Positions 43,072-52,365 are shown, numbered from the stretch's first letter. The stretch: 64,000 bases of DNA from Clostridium sartagoforme (GCF_004794105.1 NZ_SRYR01000001.1:496001-560000), one strand, 5' to 3'. A program made the numbers and translations. The notes: generated by a model from the sequence alone, not told the origin.

Positions 43072-44832
43072 ATGTTGAAGAAAAATGCACTGCAAAGAGA
43101 ATTTAAGAAATTAAAATCCCAAGTGAATCATATAAAGGAAATTGCATATAACTCCAAGGTTGGAGCCTTAATTGAGCAAGAAAGCTCACTAAGAAAGAAA
43201 ATTAGATTGCTTAATGAGATGGAAAAAGAAGGTTTTAAAGATTTCGCATTAGTGAAGGAAGAATATGAAGAGCTTTTAGAGTATGTTTCTAAAAGATTAT
43301 TAGATGATTATAATAAAAAGAATAATACAGATTTTGATTTTTATGAAGTAGTTAGAGGAAATTATAATAGTTTTATTAACTCTGGTTTTATGTCAGTATT
43401 GACTAAAATGCATATTCCTAAATTAATATCAAAGGAGTTTCAAGAGAATTTTCCAAAGAACCCAAAGGATGAATATAAATTAGCAAGAAATATTAAAAGA
43501 AGAGTTATAGTACATTTAGGTGAAACTAACACGGGAAAAACTTATAACGCAGTTGAAAGACTTAAATTAGCTAAAAATGGTGTATATCTATCTCCTCTTA
43601 GGATATTAGCTTTAGAAAATTATGAAAAGCTAAATAATGAAAATATAGTATGTAATTTGCTAACTGGAGAAGAGGAAATTATTAAAGAGGGAGCAACTCA
43701 TACTTCTTGTACTATAGAAAAATTAAATATAAAAAAGGAATATGATATTGCAATTATAGATGAAATTCAAATGATAGATGACCCTCAAAGAGGAGATGCA
43801 TGGACTAGAGCCTTACTTGGTCTTAGATGTGAAGAAATACATTTATGTGGTGCTTTAAATGCTAAAGAGGTAGTAGAAAAAATACTAAAAGATTGCAATG
43901 ATGAATTTGAATTTAAGGAATATAAGAGAAGCATTCCTTTAGTGGTTGAGGATAAAAACTTTAGCCATAAGGAAGCAGAAGAAGGGGATGCAATTGTTGT
44001 ATTCTCCAAAAAGAAGGTATTGCAAATAGCAGAGCAATATTCAAGTGAAGGCATTAAGGTTAGTATAATTTATGGAGATTTACCTCCAGAAGTAAGAAGA
44101 AAACAATATGATATGTTTATTAATAAAGAAAATAAAGTTCTTATTACTACTGATGCTATTGGAATGGGAGTAAACTTACCTATTAAAAGAATAATATTTT
44201 TAGATATTCAAAAGTTTGATGGTGAAGAGGTTAGGAATTTAACTTCTCAAGAGGTTAAGCAGGTAGCTGGAAGAGCTGGAAGAAAAGGAATATATGAAGT
44301 TGGATATGTAGCCACTGTTAGAGGTAATCAAAGATTTATTAAAGATAAGCTAAGTGAAAAGGATAGGATTATTAAAGAAGCTGTAATAGGACCTTCAGAT
44401 GCAATATTAAATATAAAAAGCTTACCTTTAAATGAGAAACTTGCTTTATGGGCTACAAGGGAAGAAAGTCTTGATTATTATAGAAAAATGGATGTAAATG
44501 AATATTTAATTATATTAGAAAGCATAAAAAGATTTAAATTAAAAGAAGAGATACAATGGGAACTTTTAAAGATACCATTTGATATTAGTAAAGATGAACT
44601 TATGAATACCTTCCTTGGATATATAGATGAGTTATTTATCTTAAAGAGTAAAGTAATAAGTAAACCTCAATGCTTTACAGGTAATTTAGATGAACTTGAA
44701 ATATATTATCAAAAAATAAATATGTATTATTCTTTTTGTAAAGTATTTAAATTAGAGTTTGATTTTAAATGGATTTATGAGGAAAGAATAAAAGTAAGTA
44801 ATGAAATAAATGAAATACTAGTTAGGCTTTAA
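43072..44832 (+). CDS. Suv3-like DExH-box RNA helicase
   Basis: 586 residues. Helicase motifs: I GETNTGKTYNA, Ia LSPLRILALE, II DEIQM, III LCGALNAKEVV, IV VVFSKKKVL, V ITTDAIGMGVNLPIKRIIFLD and VI QVAGRAGRKG. The GETNTGKT and DEIQM forms belong to the Suv3 family, known best from mitochondria; Suv3 unwinds RNA. A coiled N-terminal region of ~130 residues precedes it. AGGTGA precedes both ATG 43072 and TTG 43075, the TTG being better spaced. Confidence 0.88.
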   Translation: MLKKNALQREFKKLKSQVNHIKEIAYNSKVGALIEQESSLRKKIRLLNEMEKEGFKDFALVKEEYEELLEYVSKRLLDDYNKKNNTDFDFYEVVRGNYNSFINSGFMSVLTKMHIPKLISKEFQENFPKNPKDEYKLARNIKRRVIVHLGETNTGKTYNAVERLKLAKNGVYLSPLRILALENYEKLNNENIVCNLLTGEEEIIKEGATHTSCTIEKLNIKKEYDIAIIDEIQMIDDPQRGDAWTRALLGLRCEEIHLCGALNAKEVVEKILKDCNDEFEFKEYKRSIPLVVEDKNFSHKEAEEGDAIVVFSKKKVLQIAEQYSSEGIKVSIIYGDLPPEVRRKQYDMFINKENKVLITTDAIGMGVNLPIKRIIFLDIQKFDGEEVRNLTSQEVKQVAGRAGRKGIYEVGYVATVRGNQRFIKDKLSEKDRIIKEAVIGPSDAILNIKSLPLNEKLALWATREESLDYYRKMDVNEYLIILESIKRFKLKEEIQWELLKIPFDISKDELMNTFLGYIDELFILKSKVISKPQCFTGNLDELEIYYQKINMYYSFCKVFKLEFDFKWIYEERIKVSNEINEILVRL

Positions 44833-44963
44833 ATGGCCTATTTATAATAAAAGACATACTCAATTAGCTATATATTAAATTTATAAAATTCATTAAGGAT
44901 AGTATTTTAGCAAATTATGTAGTATGCTATAATAATGAAAAAAAGCTTATTAGGAGGCTTAAT

Positions 44964-45380
44964 ATGGAATATAAATTTATATTTAATGATAAAGAATATG
45001 TTTTAAATGAAAATAATTTAGACTATTTTGTAAACGATGAAGAAAATGAATTAGGAAATTTAGAAGTAAGTGATATTTTAAACTTATTAAAAAATAGTGA
45101 AGAAGTTGACTTTCAAAGTTCTTATTATGAAACATGCTGCAGTAATTGTAAGGCCGGCAAAGAAGAAAAGAAAAAGGTCTTTGATTTCTTAGAGTACTAT
45201 TTTTATGCTTATGGTAAAAATGGCAAATTTGTTACAAGTAGTATAGATAATGATTATGATAAAAAATCATTTACTAGACTTAATATGGAAGGTATAGTTG
45301 ATACTAGTTACTTAGTTACAATAATGGTATGTAGACATTGTGGTACTTATGCAATAGAAATAGAAGAGTTCGAAGTTTAA
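44964..45380 (+). CDS. DUF3785-like clostridial protein
   Basis: 138 residues, acidic. YETCCSNCKAGKEEKKKVFDFLEYYFYAYGKNG carries C-C-x2-C and MVCRHCGTYAIEIEEFEV a C-x2-C, suggesting one metal site. It looks like a Clostridium-specific conserved family (DUF3785 from memory). AGGAGG before ATG. Confidence 0.65.
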   Translation: MEYKFIFNDKEYVLNENNLDYFVNDEENELGNLEVSDILNLLKNSEEVDFQSSYYETCCSNCKAGKEEKKKVFDFLEYYFYAYGKNGKFVTSSIDNDYDKKSFTRLNMEGIVDTSYLVTIMVCRHCGTYAIEIEEFEV

Positions 45381-45442
45381 GGTAATACAATGTATTAAAA
45401 GCTTAATTCAGTATAAAATACATTTGAAAGGATGTGTTTTAT

Positions 45443-45571
45443 ATGAAAAAGAACTCCATTAACCCATTGCAAAAGGGTGAAAGAAGACAAAGGCTTCATA
45501 AGGATCAGGATAATGTAGGAAATGATAAAAATAAGCCTGAATATAAAGATTTTAATGGAAATCCAATATAA
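45443..45571 (+). CDS. Small basic protein, unknown
   Basis: 42 residues with AAAGGATG upstream: MKKNSINPLQKGERRQRLHK, then DNVGNDKNKPEYKDFNGNPI. Very hydrophilic, no membrane segment. It ends right on a strong terminator, supporting expression. It looks like a short conserved clostridial family; function unknown. Confidence 0.65.
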   Translation: MKKNSINPLQKGERRQRLHKDQDNVGNDKNKPEYKDFNGNPI

Positions 45572-45598
45572 AAAGAGCTGTGAAAACAGCTCTTTTTT
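45571..45598 (+). terminator. Intrinsic terminator
   Basis: AAAAGAGCTGT, GAAA loop, ACAGCTCTTTT, then T residues; overlaps the stop codon of the small gene. Confidence 0.88.
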
Positions 45599-45604
45599 AG
45601 TTTT

Positions 45605-45865
45605 GTAGCTTATATTTTAAAAGGGATAGTTTTTTATAAGCTTAGCAAATTAGAGAGTTTTTTTGAGGGATGGCTATCTTGGATACCTGTAGGAAATAGC
45701 TATATAATGTTGAAGCTTATAGGGAAAAATTTAAACTATACTTGGTTATTTGGCGTATATTTTATTTTTAATATATTAGCAAATGTTATAGATTATAATG
45801 GTGTAGTTTGGTTTGTTTATGTAGTATTAGCTATATGGCAATATATTATAGCGGTACAATTTTAA
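45605..45865 (+). pseudogene. Remnant of a membrane protein gene, 5' end missing
   Basis: A continuous frame (…WLSWIPVGNSYIMLKLIGK, then YTWLFGVYFIFNILANVID and VVWFVYVVLAIWQYIIAVQF) of about 85 codons, with no start codon or ribosome site at its 5' end, following directly after a terminator. It has at least two membrane segments; residual coding-like sequence continues in other frames to about 46000. It seems to be the C-terminal part of a lost gene. Confidence 0.4.
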
Positions 45866-46133
45866 TTCTTACTTTGGGCTGTTTTGCCATAGCTATTTTC
45901 TTATATTATAGAAATTAATGATAATTTAAATATAGCCTTAAAATAGGTTGGTTTAGGATTATATCAGACTTTTTTAATACTGTATAGTCCTTATTTCTAT
46001 TTTTATAGTCCTTTTATTGAAAAAAATGCGTTTAAATAAAGGTTATTTGATTTTTTTGTAGAATACTAATTATGTAAAGCTTACAAGTTTTACAATTAAC
46101 AAAATTATTAGACGATTTTAAAGGGGGATAAAA
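45866..46133. other. Intergenic DNA with decayed coding-like sequence
   Basis: Fragments such as LGLYQTFLILYSP in changing frames suggest further decay of the membrane-protein remnant. GGGGGA lies before the Nudix-like gene. Confidence 0.3.
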
Positions 46134-46514
46134 ATGAATAAAATTGCAGAGTGCTCTGTAATTATAAAAGATGACTTTAACAATATCTTTTTAGTTATGA
46201 AGAAGACGAAGAAAAATGAGCCTAAGCTTTGGTATAATATTGGAAGAAAGATAAAGGGTAAGGAGTCAGAAGAAAAATGCGTGACTCGTGCTATTAAAGA
46301 TGACTTAAAATCTATTGTTTTTAATGTAGAGAGATTAGGTGAAGTTATTAATATATCCAATGAAGTATGTGCAGTTTTCAAGGGGGAACTAAAAGAAAAA
46401 GTAGTATTAGGGAAAGACGTTGTAGAAGGAAAATGGGTTAGCATATCAGATATAGATAAATTTGATTTAGCTCCTGATGAAAAAGAAAAGATAGATTTGT
46501 TTTTAAATATATAA
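46134..46514 (+). CDS. Nudix-like protein with altered catalytic box
   Basis: 126 residues. N-terminal strands IAECSVIIKDDFNNIFLVMKK, then WYNIGRKIKGKESEEKCVTRAIKDDLKSI aligns with a Nudix box (G...GES.EE...RE[IV]xEEL), but the catalytic R-E-x2-E-E is R-A-I-K-D-D here. The fold should be kept; pyrophosphatase activity may be lost or altered. Neighbours give no clue. Confidence 0.7.
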   Translation: MNKIAECSVIIKDDFNNIFLVMKKTKKNEPKLWYNIGRKIKGKESEEKCVTRAIKDDLKSIVFNVERLGEVINISNEVCAVFKGELKEKVVLGKDVVEGKWVSISDIDKFDLAPDEKEKIDLFLNI

Positions 46515-46576
46515 AATGTAGGAGTTTTACAAATTTAATATAAATAAGTTTGGAGAACTCCTACATTTAATATTTT
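46514..46576 (+). terminator. Intrinsic terminator
   Basis: Arms AAATGTAGGAGTT and AACTCCTACATTT, then TAATATTTTTC. Confidence 0.8.
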
Positions 46577-46608
46577 TCATTTAAATTATTTTGTCAAAAA
46601 ATTAACTA

Positions 46609-46637
46609 TTGACATATATATAACTAAACCTTATTAT
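46609..46637 (+). promoter_or_regulatory. Strong promoter before the candidate ncRNA
   Basis: TTGACA, 17-base spacer, TATTAT; transcription would start near 46644. The only nearby gene start (46985) is beyond a terminator. Confidence 0.7.
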
Positions 46638-46643
46638 GAAAAT

Positions 46644-46907
46644 ATAGGATATTAAATACTCATTTAATTGGAGAAAATTATCTATCTTCATTTATTTGTA
46701 TATTTACTATAGTTGTAAGTGTTAAAAAAATAATTATTCATCTAACAAAAAAGAGAGATCTGATTTGAAAGAAAGTAGAAATATTGTATTAATAATAAAG
46801 GTTATGTATAAGTCTATCCATAGCTGTTTTTGTGCTATGATTTGCTTTTGATAATTTTTATTATTAATATAAAGCCTGTTTTCTTTTAAGAAGACAGGCT
46901 TTTTTAT
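46644..46907 (+). ncRNA. Candidate small RNA or attenuated leader upstream of the hyd operon
   Basis: About 260 bases bounded by the promoter at 46609-46637 and a strong intrinsic terminator at 46872-46907 (AAAGCCTGT... with ACAGGCTTT and six T residues). It contains no reading frame with a ribosome site on this strand. It may be a stand-alone RNA, or a leader whose terminator controls readthrough into the hydrogenase maturation genes 80 bases downstream. No known RNA family is recognised. Confidence 0.5.
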
Positions 46908-46984
46908 TCTAGGGAATTTTATATTTCCACTTTTTTTAATGGAATTAATATTAATTTTGGATAATAAGCTTGGAGGAATGAAGT

Positions 46985-47233
46985 ATGAAAATAGGTGTAA
47001 TAAGTGCAATACTTGAAGAACCTAGTAAGTGTAATTCAGAGTTTAATAAAGTAGTTGCTGATTTTAGAGGAAGTATTAAGGGGAGAATGGGAATTCCTTT
47101 AGAAAATGAAACTTCTATTGTATCAATAGTAGTTGTTGGTAGTTTAAATGAGATTAATAGTTTAACAGGAAAGCTTGGTAATATAAATGGAGTTACTGTA
47201 AAGACTGCAATTAGTAAAAAAGAAATAGAATAA
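46985..47233 (+). CDS. TM1266-family putative regulator of the iron-only hydrogenase system
   Basis: 82 residues, ACT/NikR-C-like fold: MKIGVISAILEEPSKCNSEFNKVV, GRMGIPLENETSIVSIVVVGSLNEINSL and NGVTVKTAISKK. Members are nearly always linked to hydE, hydF and hydG, as here. GGAGGA before ATG. Ligand and target unknown. Confidence 0.85.
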   Translation: MKIGVISAILEEPSKCNSEFNKVVADFRGSIKGRMGIPLENETSIVSIVVVGSLNEINSLTGKLGNINGVTVKTAISKKEIE

Positions 47234-47273
47234 ATAATCACTACATAAAAATCACTTATTTTGGAGGATTTCA

Positions 47274-48383
47274 ATGAAGGTAAAAGAGATAATAGATAAA
47301 TTGTATTTAGAAAATAATGCGAGTTTTGAAGAATTATTGTTTTTATTAGATAATCTAACACCTACAGATAAGGTTTACTTAGTAGAAAAGGCTCATGAAA
47401 CTAGGATGAAAACTTATGGCAATACAGTTTATATGAGAGGGCTTATAGAATTCACTAATATATGCAAAAAGAATTGTATCTATTGCGGTATTAGAAGGGA
47501 AAATAAGCAGGCAGATAGATATAGATTAACACTAGAGGATATTTTAGAATGCGTTGAAATAGGTGACAGGCTTGGCTATAAAACCTATGTACTTCAAGGT
47601 GGAGAAGATGATTATTTCACAGATGAAAGAATGATTGAAATTATTAGAGCTATTAAGGACAAGTTTCCTAATAATGCTATTACCTTATCTTTAGGAGAAA
47701 GAAGTTATGAATCATATAAAAAAATGTATGAAGCAGGTGCTGATAGATATCTTTTAAGACATGAAACAGCAACTAAGGAACTTTATGAGTCTCTTCATCC
47801 AGGTGCAAGTTTTGAAGAAAGAAGAGAATGTCTAAGAAACTTAAAGGAAATTGGATACCAAGTTGGAGCAGGTTTTATGGTAGGTCTTCCTAATCAAAAA
47901 AATAGTGATTTAGTTAATGACTTACTATTTGTTAAGGAGTTTGAGCCTCATATGTGTGGTATAGGACCTTTTATTCCACACAAGGATACTCCATTAAAAG
48001 AAGAGAAAGGTGGAACTCTAGAAATGACTACAACAATGTTAGCTTTAATTAGATTATTATTGCCTAATGTTTTATTGCCATCTACCACGGCTCTTGGAAG
48101 TATAGATCCAGTAGGAAGAGAAAAGGGCCTAAAGGCTGGAGGAAATGTTGTAATGCCAAATCTTTCTCCAACTAGTGTAAGAGAGAAATACTCATTATAT
48201 GATGGAAAGATATGTACTGGAGATGAGGCTGCTGAATGCAGAAAGTGTATTGAAGGAAGAATTAATAAAGCTGGTTTTAGAGTTGAAATTACTAGAGGTG
48301 ACAATGTAGCTTGGGCTAAGGAGAATGGATATCATAAGGTTACTAAAGGTAATATTCAGCTTGAAAATATAAAGTTAATATAA
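47274..48383 (+). CDS. hydE: [FeFe]-hydrogenase maturase HydE (radical SAM)
   Basis: 369 residues. The radical-SAM C-x3-C-x2-C is in CKKNCIYCGI; BATS-type C-terminal domain with PTSVREKYSLYDGKICTGDEAAEC, holding further Cys (C...C..C) of an accessory cluster. HydE makes the bridging dithiolate part of the H-cluster precursor from an organometallic intermediate. GGAGGA before ATG. First enzyme of the hydE-hydG-hydF operon. Confidence 0.95.
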   Translation: MKVKEIIDKLYLENNASFEELLFLLDNLTPTDKVYLVEKAHETRMKTYGNTVYMRGLIEFTNICKKNCIYCGIRRENKQADRYRLTLEDILECVEIGDRLGYKTYVLQGGEDDYFTDERMIEIIRAIKDKFPNNAITLSLGERSYESYKKMYEAGADRYLLRHETATKELYESLHPGASFEERRECLRNLKEIGYQVGAGFMVGLPNQKNSDLVNDLLFVKEFEPHMCGIGPFIPHKDTPLKEEKGGTLEMTTTMLALIRLLLPNVLLPSTTALGSIDPVGREKGLKAGGNVVMPNLSPTSVREKYSLYDGKICTGDEAAECRKCIEGRINKAGFRVEITRGDNVAWAKENGYHKVTKGNIQLENIKLI

Positions 48384-48406
48384 AAATTATAATACGGGGG
48401 TGCGCT

Positions 48407-49783
48407 ATGTTTATTGATCATGAGTATATAGAAAGAATTTTAGAAGAAGCTAAAGGTGCTAAGGGAGAAGATATTAAAGCTGTTTTAGAAAAAGCAAAAA
48501 GAAGAGATGGATTATCATATGAAGATATAGCAGTTTTATTACAAGCAGAGGATAAAGAAGATTTAAATGAAATATTTAAGTTAGCTGGAGAAATAAAAGA
48601 TTCTATTTATGGTAAAAGAATAGTTATATTTGCTCCACTTTATGTTAGCGATTATTGTGTAAATAACTGTGTTTATTGTGGATATAAAAGAACAAATGAG
48701 TTCAATAGAAGAAGATTAACTATGGAAGAAGTAGCTGAAGAAGTTAAAATCTTAGAAAAAATGGGACATAAAAGACTTGCATTAGAGCTTGGAGAAGATC
48801 CAGTAAATGCTCCTATAGATTATGTTTTAGAATGTTTAAAAACTATTTATTCTACCCAAAGTGACAACGGAGAAATAAGAAGAGTTAATGTTAATATTGC
48901 TGCGACAACAGTAGAAAATTACAAATTACTTAAGGAAGCTAAAATTGGAACTTATATATTATTCCAAGAAACATATCATAAACCAACTTATGAATTAATG
49001 CATCCAAAATCATTAAAGGGAGATTATAATTATCATACAACTGCCTTTGATAGAGCTATGGAAGCAGGAATAGATGATGTTGGTGGAGGAGTTCTTTTTG
49101 GCCTTTCTGATCCTAAATTCGAAGTTTTAGGACTTATGATGCATAATAAACATTTAGAAGAGAAATACGGAGTAGGATTCCATACTATATCTATGCCTAG
49201 ATTAAAGCCAGCTGCTGGAGTAACATTGCAAGAATTCCCTCATTTAGTAGACGATGAAATGTTTAAGAAGTTAGTTGCAATTATTAGAATAGCTGTACCA
49301 TTTACAGGCATTATAATGTCTACTAGAGAAACATCAGAAATGAGAAGAGAGCTAATAAAATATGGTGTATCTCAGCTTAGTGCGGGTTCTAGTACAGGAG
49401 TTGGAGGATATAAGGAAAGAGAAGAGGGAAGAGAAACTCTTCAATTTAAGACTTCAGATGATAGAACTCCATTAGAAGTAATAAAATCAGTATTAGATGA
49501 CGGATATATTCCAAGTTATTGTACAGCTTGTTATAGAAGAGGAAGAACTGGTGAAAGGTTTATGAAGCTTGCAAAGTCAGGAGAAATACAAAATGTATGT
49601 GAGCCTAATGCTATGACCACACTTTTAGAATTTGCTATAGACTATGGTGATAAGGAAATATTAGAAAAAGCTGAAGCTGTTGTTAAGACTGAAAGAGAAA
49701 GAATTAAGAGAAAAGATATTAGAGATATTTTAGATAAGAATATAGAAAGACTTAGAGCTGGAGAAAGAGATCTTTATCTATAG
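48407..49783 (+). CDS. hydG: [FeFe]-hydrogenase maturase HydG (tyrosine lyase)
   Basis: 458 residues. Radical-SAM motif CVNNCVYCGY; ThiH-like barrel; C-terminal auxiliary cluster motif CTACYRRGRTGERFM (C-x2-C). HydG cleaves tyrosine into p-cresol and dehydroglycine, giving CO and CN- for the H-cluster 2Fe unit. Follows hydE by 23 bases. Confidence 0.96.
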   Translation: MFIDHEYIERILEEAKGAKGEDIKAVLEKAKRRDGLSYEDIAVLLQAEDKEDLNEIFKLAGEIKDSIYGKRIVIFAPLYVSDYCVNNCVYCGYKRTNEFNRRRLTMEEVAEEVKILEKMGHKRLALELGEDPVNAPIDYVLECLKTIYSTQSDNGEIRRVNVNIAATTVENYKLLKEAKIGTYILFQETYHKPTYELMHPKSLKGDYNYHTTAFDRAMEAGIDDVGGGVLFGLSDPKFEVLGLMMHNKHLEEKYGVGFHTISMPRLKPAAGVTLQEFPHLVDDEMFKKLVAIIRIAVPFTGIIMSTRETSEMRRELIKYGVSQLSAGSSTGVGGYKEREEGRETLQFKTSDDRTPLEVIKSVLDDGYIPSYCTACYRRGRTGERFMKLAKSGEIQNVCEPNAMTTLLEFAIDYGDKEILEKAEAVVKTERERIKRKDIRDILDKNIERLRAGERDLYL

Positions 49784-49794
49784 GAGGTGTATTT

Positions 49795-51003
49795 ATGAAC
49801 TTAACACCAAATGCAAACAGAAAGCATATTGCAATTTACGGTAAAACTAATGCTGGTAAATCTTCTTTAATTAATAAACTATTGGGACAAGAAGTATCCT
49901 TGGTTTCAGAAAAGGAAGGTACTACTACAGATCCAGTACAAAAAGCTATGGAGTTAATACCTGTAGGACCAGTATTGTTTATAGATACTGCTGGATTTAA
50001 TGATGAAAGTGATTTAGGAGAAATAAGAACTAAGAGAACTTTGGATATTTTAAAAAGAACAGATATAGCAATATATGTTTTTGATATTTTAGATATAGAT
50101 TTAGATGAATTCACTAAGGTTAAAAGAAGTTTTAAAAAATATAATATACCATTTATTACAGTTGTTAATCAAATTGATAAAATAAAAGAAGAAGAGTTAG
50201 AGATTATAAAGGAGAAATATAAGGACTATATATTCCTATCAGCAGTAACAGGGGAAGGTATTGAAAAGTTAAAAGAAAATCTAATAAGGATTTTAAAGGA
50301 AGAGGATGAAGATCTTCCTATAGTTGGAGACTTACTTCCTTATGATAGTAAAGTTATACTTGTTGTTCCAATAGACTCTGAGGCTCCAAAAGGAAGATTG
50401 ATTTTACCTCAAGTCCAATGTATAAGAGATTGCTTAGATCATGGAATTAAAAGCTATGTAGTTAGAGATACAGAATTGAAATCAGCATTAGAAGATATAA
50501 ATAATGTTGATTTAGTAATAACAGATTCTCAAGCTTTTAGAGAAGTAGATAAAATAGTACCAAAGGAAATAAAATTAACTAGCTTTTCTATGTTATTTGC
50601 AAGACAAAAGGGAGACTTTGAGGAATTCATTAGAGGAGCTTTTAAAATTAAAGATTTAAATAAAGACTCTAAAATCTTAATAGCTGAAAGTTGTACCCAT
50701 AATGTGTCCCATGAGGATATTGGAAGAGTTAAGATTCCTAAATTAATTAATAAGTTTGTAGGTGCAGAATTAACTTATGATTATAGCATTTTTCATGACT
50801 TTCCTGAGGATATAGATAGGTATGACTTGATAATTCACTGTGGCGCATGTATGATAAATAGAAAAACAGTAATAAATAGAGTTAATACATGCAAGGAAAA
50901 AAATGTTCCAATAACTAATTATGGAATAGTATTGGCTTATTTAAATGGAATACTGGAAAGAAGTTTATCTTTGTTCAATATCAAAATTGATGATATAATG
51001 TAA
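49795..51003 (+). CDS. hydF: [FeFe]-hydrogenase maturation GTPase HydF
   Basis: 402 residues. G domain: GKTNAGKSSLINKL (G1), DTAG (G3), NQIDK (G4), SAVTG (G5). C-terminal cluster domain with Cys/His set: SCTHN and HCGACMINRK (C-x-H ... H-C-x2-C), the [4Fe-4S] site. HydF is the scaffold that carries the 2Fe precursor to HydA. AGGAGG before ATG. Last maturase of the operon. Confidence 0.96.
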   Translation: MNLTPNANRKHIAIYGKTNAGKSSLINKLLGQEVSLVSEKEGTTTDPVQKAMELIPVGPVLFIDTAGFNDESDLGEIRTKRTLDILKRTDIAIYVFDILDIDLDEFTKVKRSFKKYNIPFITVVNQIDKIKEEELEIIKEKYKDYIFLSAVTGEGIEKLKENLIRILKEEDEDLPIVGDLLPYDSKVILVVPIDSEAPKGRLILPQVQCIRDCLDHGIKSYVVRDTELKSALEDINNVDLVITDSQAFREVDKIVPKEIKLTSFSMLFARQKGDFEEFIRGAFKIKDLNKDSKILIAESCTHNVSHEDIGRVKIPKLINKFVGAELTYDYSIFHDFPEDIDRYDLIIHCGACMINRKTVINRVNTCKEKNVPITNYGIVLAYLNGILERSLSLFNIKIDDIM

Positions 51004-51035
51004 AAAAACCAGAATGAAATTAAAGGAGTTTGTTA

Positions 51036-52274
51036 ATGAAAGAATTAGTTATTGAAGCAGATAGGTGTTATATTTGTAAAAATCCAAAATGTAAACTTAA
51101 TTGTCCTATTGGAACTCCGATTCCTGAAATAATAACTTTATTTAAAGAAGGACAAATTGCTAAGGCTGGAGAAATGTTATTTAAAAATAATCCTTTATCT
51201 TTAGTATGTTCAATAGTATGCCCTCATGAAGATCAGTGCAAGGGAAATTGCATAAGAGGAATTAAAGGAGAACCAGTAAGTTTTTGTAGCATTGAAAGAC
51301 ATATATCAAAATATTATTTAGAAAATGTAAAGCTTGAAAAAGAAAAAGAATTAGATGATAGAATAGCTATTATAGGTGGAGGCCCTGCTGGAATAACTAT
51401 TGCCTTTATATTAGCTCAAAAAGGTTATAAAATAACGCTATTTGATTCCCATGACAAAATAGGTGGAGTAATGCGTTATGGAATACCAGAATTTAGACTT
51501 CCAAAGAGCATATTAGATCATTATGAAGAAAGATTAATTGAACTTGGAGTTAAAATTAGGCCTAATACTTTAATTGGACCAGTTCTAACATTAGATAAAC
51601 TTTTCTATGATGGATATAAGGCTGTATTTATTGGTACAGGAGTTTGGAATCCTAAGACTTTAAATATTAAGGGAGAAAGCCTTGGAAATGTACATTATGC
51701 TATAGACTATTTAAAGTCTCCTGAAGTATATAACTTAGGAGAAAAGGTATGTGTAATTGGTGCTGGAGATGTAGCAATGGACTCAGCTAGAACTGCTATA
51801 AGAAATGGAGCAAAGGAAGTTTATATCCTATATAGGAAGGGTATAGAGAATGTTCCAGCTACTAAAGCAGAACTAGAAGGTGCTGTTAAAGATGGAGTAA
51901 AGTTTGAATTCTTTAAATCTCCTATGGAACTTACTGAAGAAGGCGTAAAATATATAGCTACTAAAAATGAAGTATCTGAAGATGGAACAGTAATAACTGT
52001 TAATATTGAAGGAGAAGAAGGACTATTTGAATGTGATTCTATTATAATTTCTGTTAGTCAGTCACCTAGAAATAACATTGTTTCAAACACAAAGGGATTA
52101 GAAACAAATAGATGGGGATTACTTTTAGCAGATGAATTTGGACATACTACTAGAGATGGTGTATTTGCATCAGGTGATGTTGTAACAGGAGCAAAAACTG
52201 TAGTGGAGGCAACAGCTCATGCTAAGATAGTTGCTGAAGAAATAGAAAAATACATTAATAGTAAAAGAGAATAA
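51036..52274 (+). CDS. FAD/NAD(P)-binding oxidoreductase, glutamate synthase small-chain-like
   Basis: 412 residues from ATG 51036, with AAGGAG upstream; TTG at 51030 abuts that site. N-terminal Fer4-type Cys region (CYICKNPKCKLNCPIGTPIPE, CSIVCPHEDQCKGNCIRG), then FAD loop IIGGGPAGITIAFILAQKGY and NAD(P) loop VIGAGDVAMDSARTAIRNGA, and a final ASGDVVTGAKTVVEATAHAK. GltD or NfnL-like flavoproteins shuttle electrons between NAD(P)H and ferredoxin partners. It shares the operon with the maturases. Confidence 0.88.
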   Translation: MKELVIEADRCYICKNPKCKLNCPIGTPIPEIITLFKEGQIAKAGEMLFKNNPLSLVCSIVCPHEDQCKGNCIRGIKGEPVSFCSIERHISKYYLENVKLEKEKELDDRIAIIGGGPAGITIAFILAQKGYKITLFDSHDKIGGVMRYGIPEFRLPKSILDHYEERLIELGVKIRPNTLIGPVLTLDKLFYDGYKAVFIGTGVWNPKTLNIKGESLGNVHYAIDYLKSPEVYNLGEKVCVIGAGDVAMDSARTAIRNGAKEVYILYRKGIENVPATKAELEGAVKDGVKFEFFKSPMELTEEGVKYIATKNEVSEDGTVITVNIEGEEGLFECDSIIISVSQSPRNNIVSNTKGLETNRWGLLLADEFGHTTRDGVFASGDVVTGAKTVVEATAHAKIVAEEIEKYINSKRE

Positions 52275-52365
52275 TATAGAATTAACAACATATAATTAAG
52301 AATTGTTAATGTGTAATGAATAATTTAGGAAATAATTTGTTCCAAATTATAAAGATAAGTTGCAA

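Noticed and set aside
46734-47361. Two overlapping minus-strand frames across the candidate RNA and hydE start
   Set aside because: Antisense to a well-supported operon, no ribosome sites; low-complexity.
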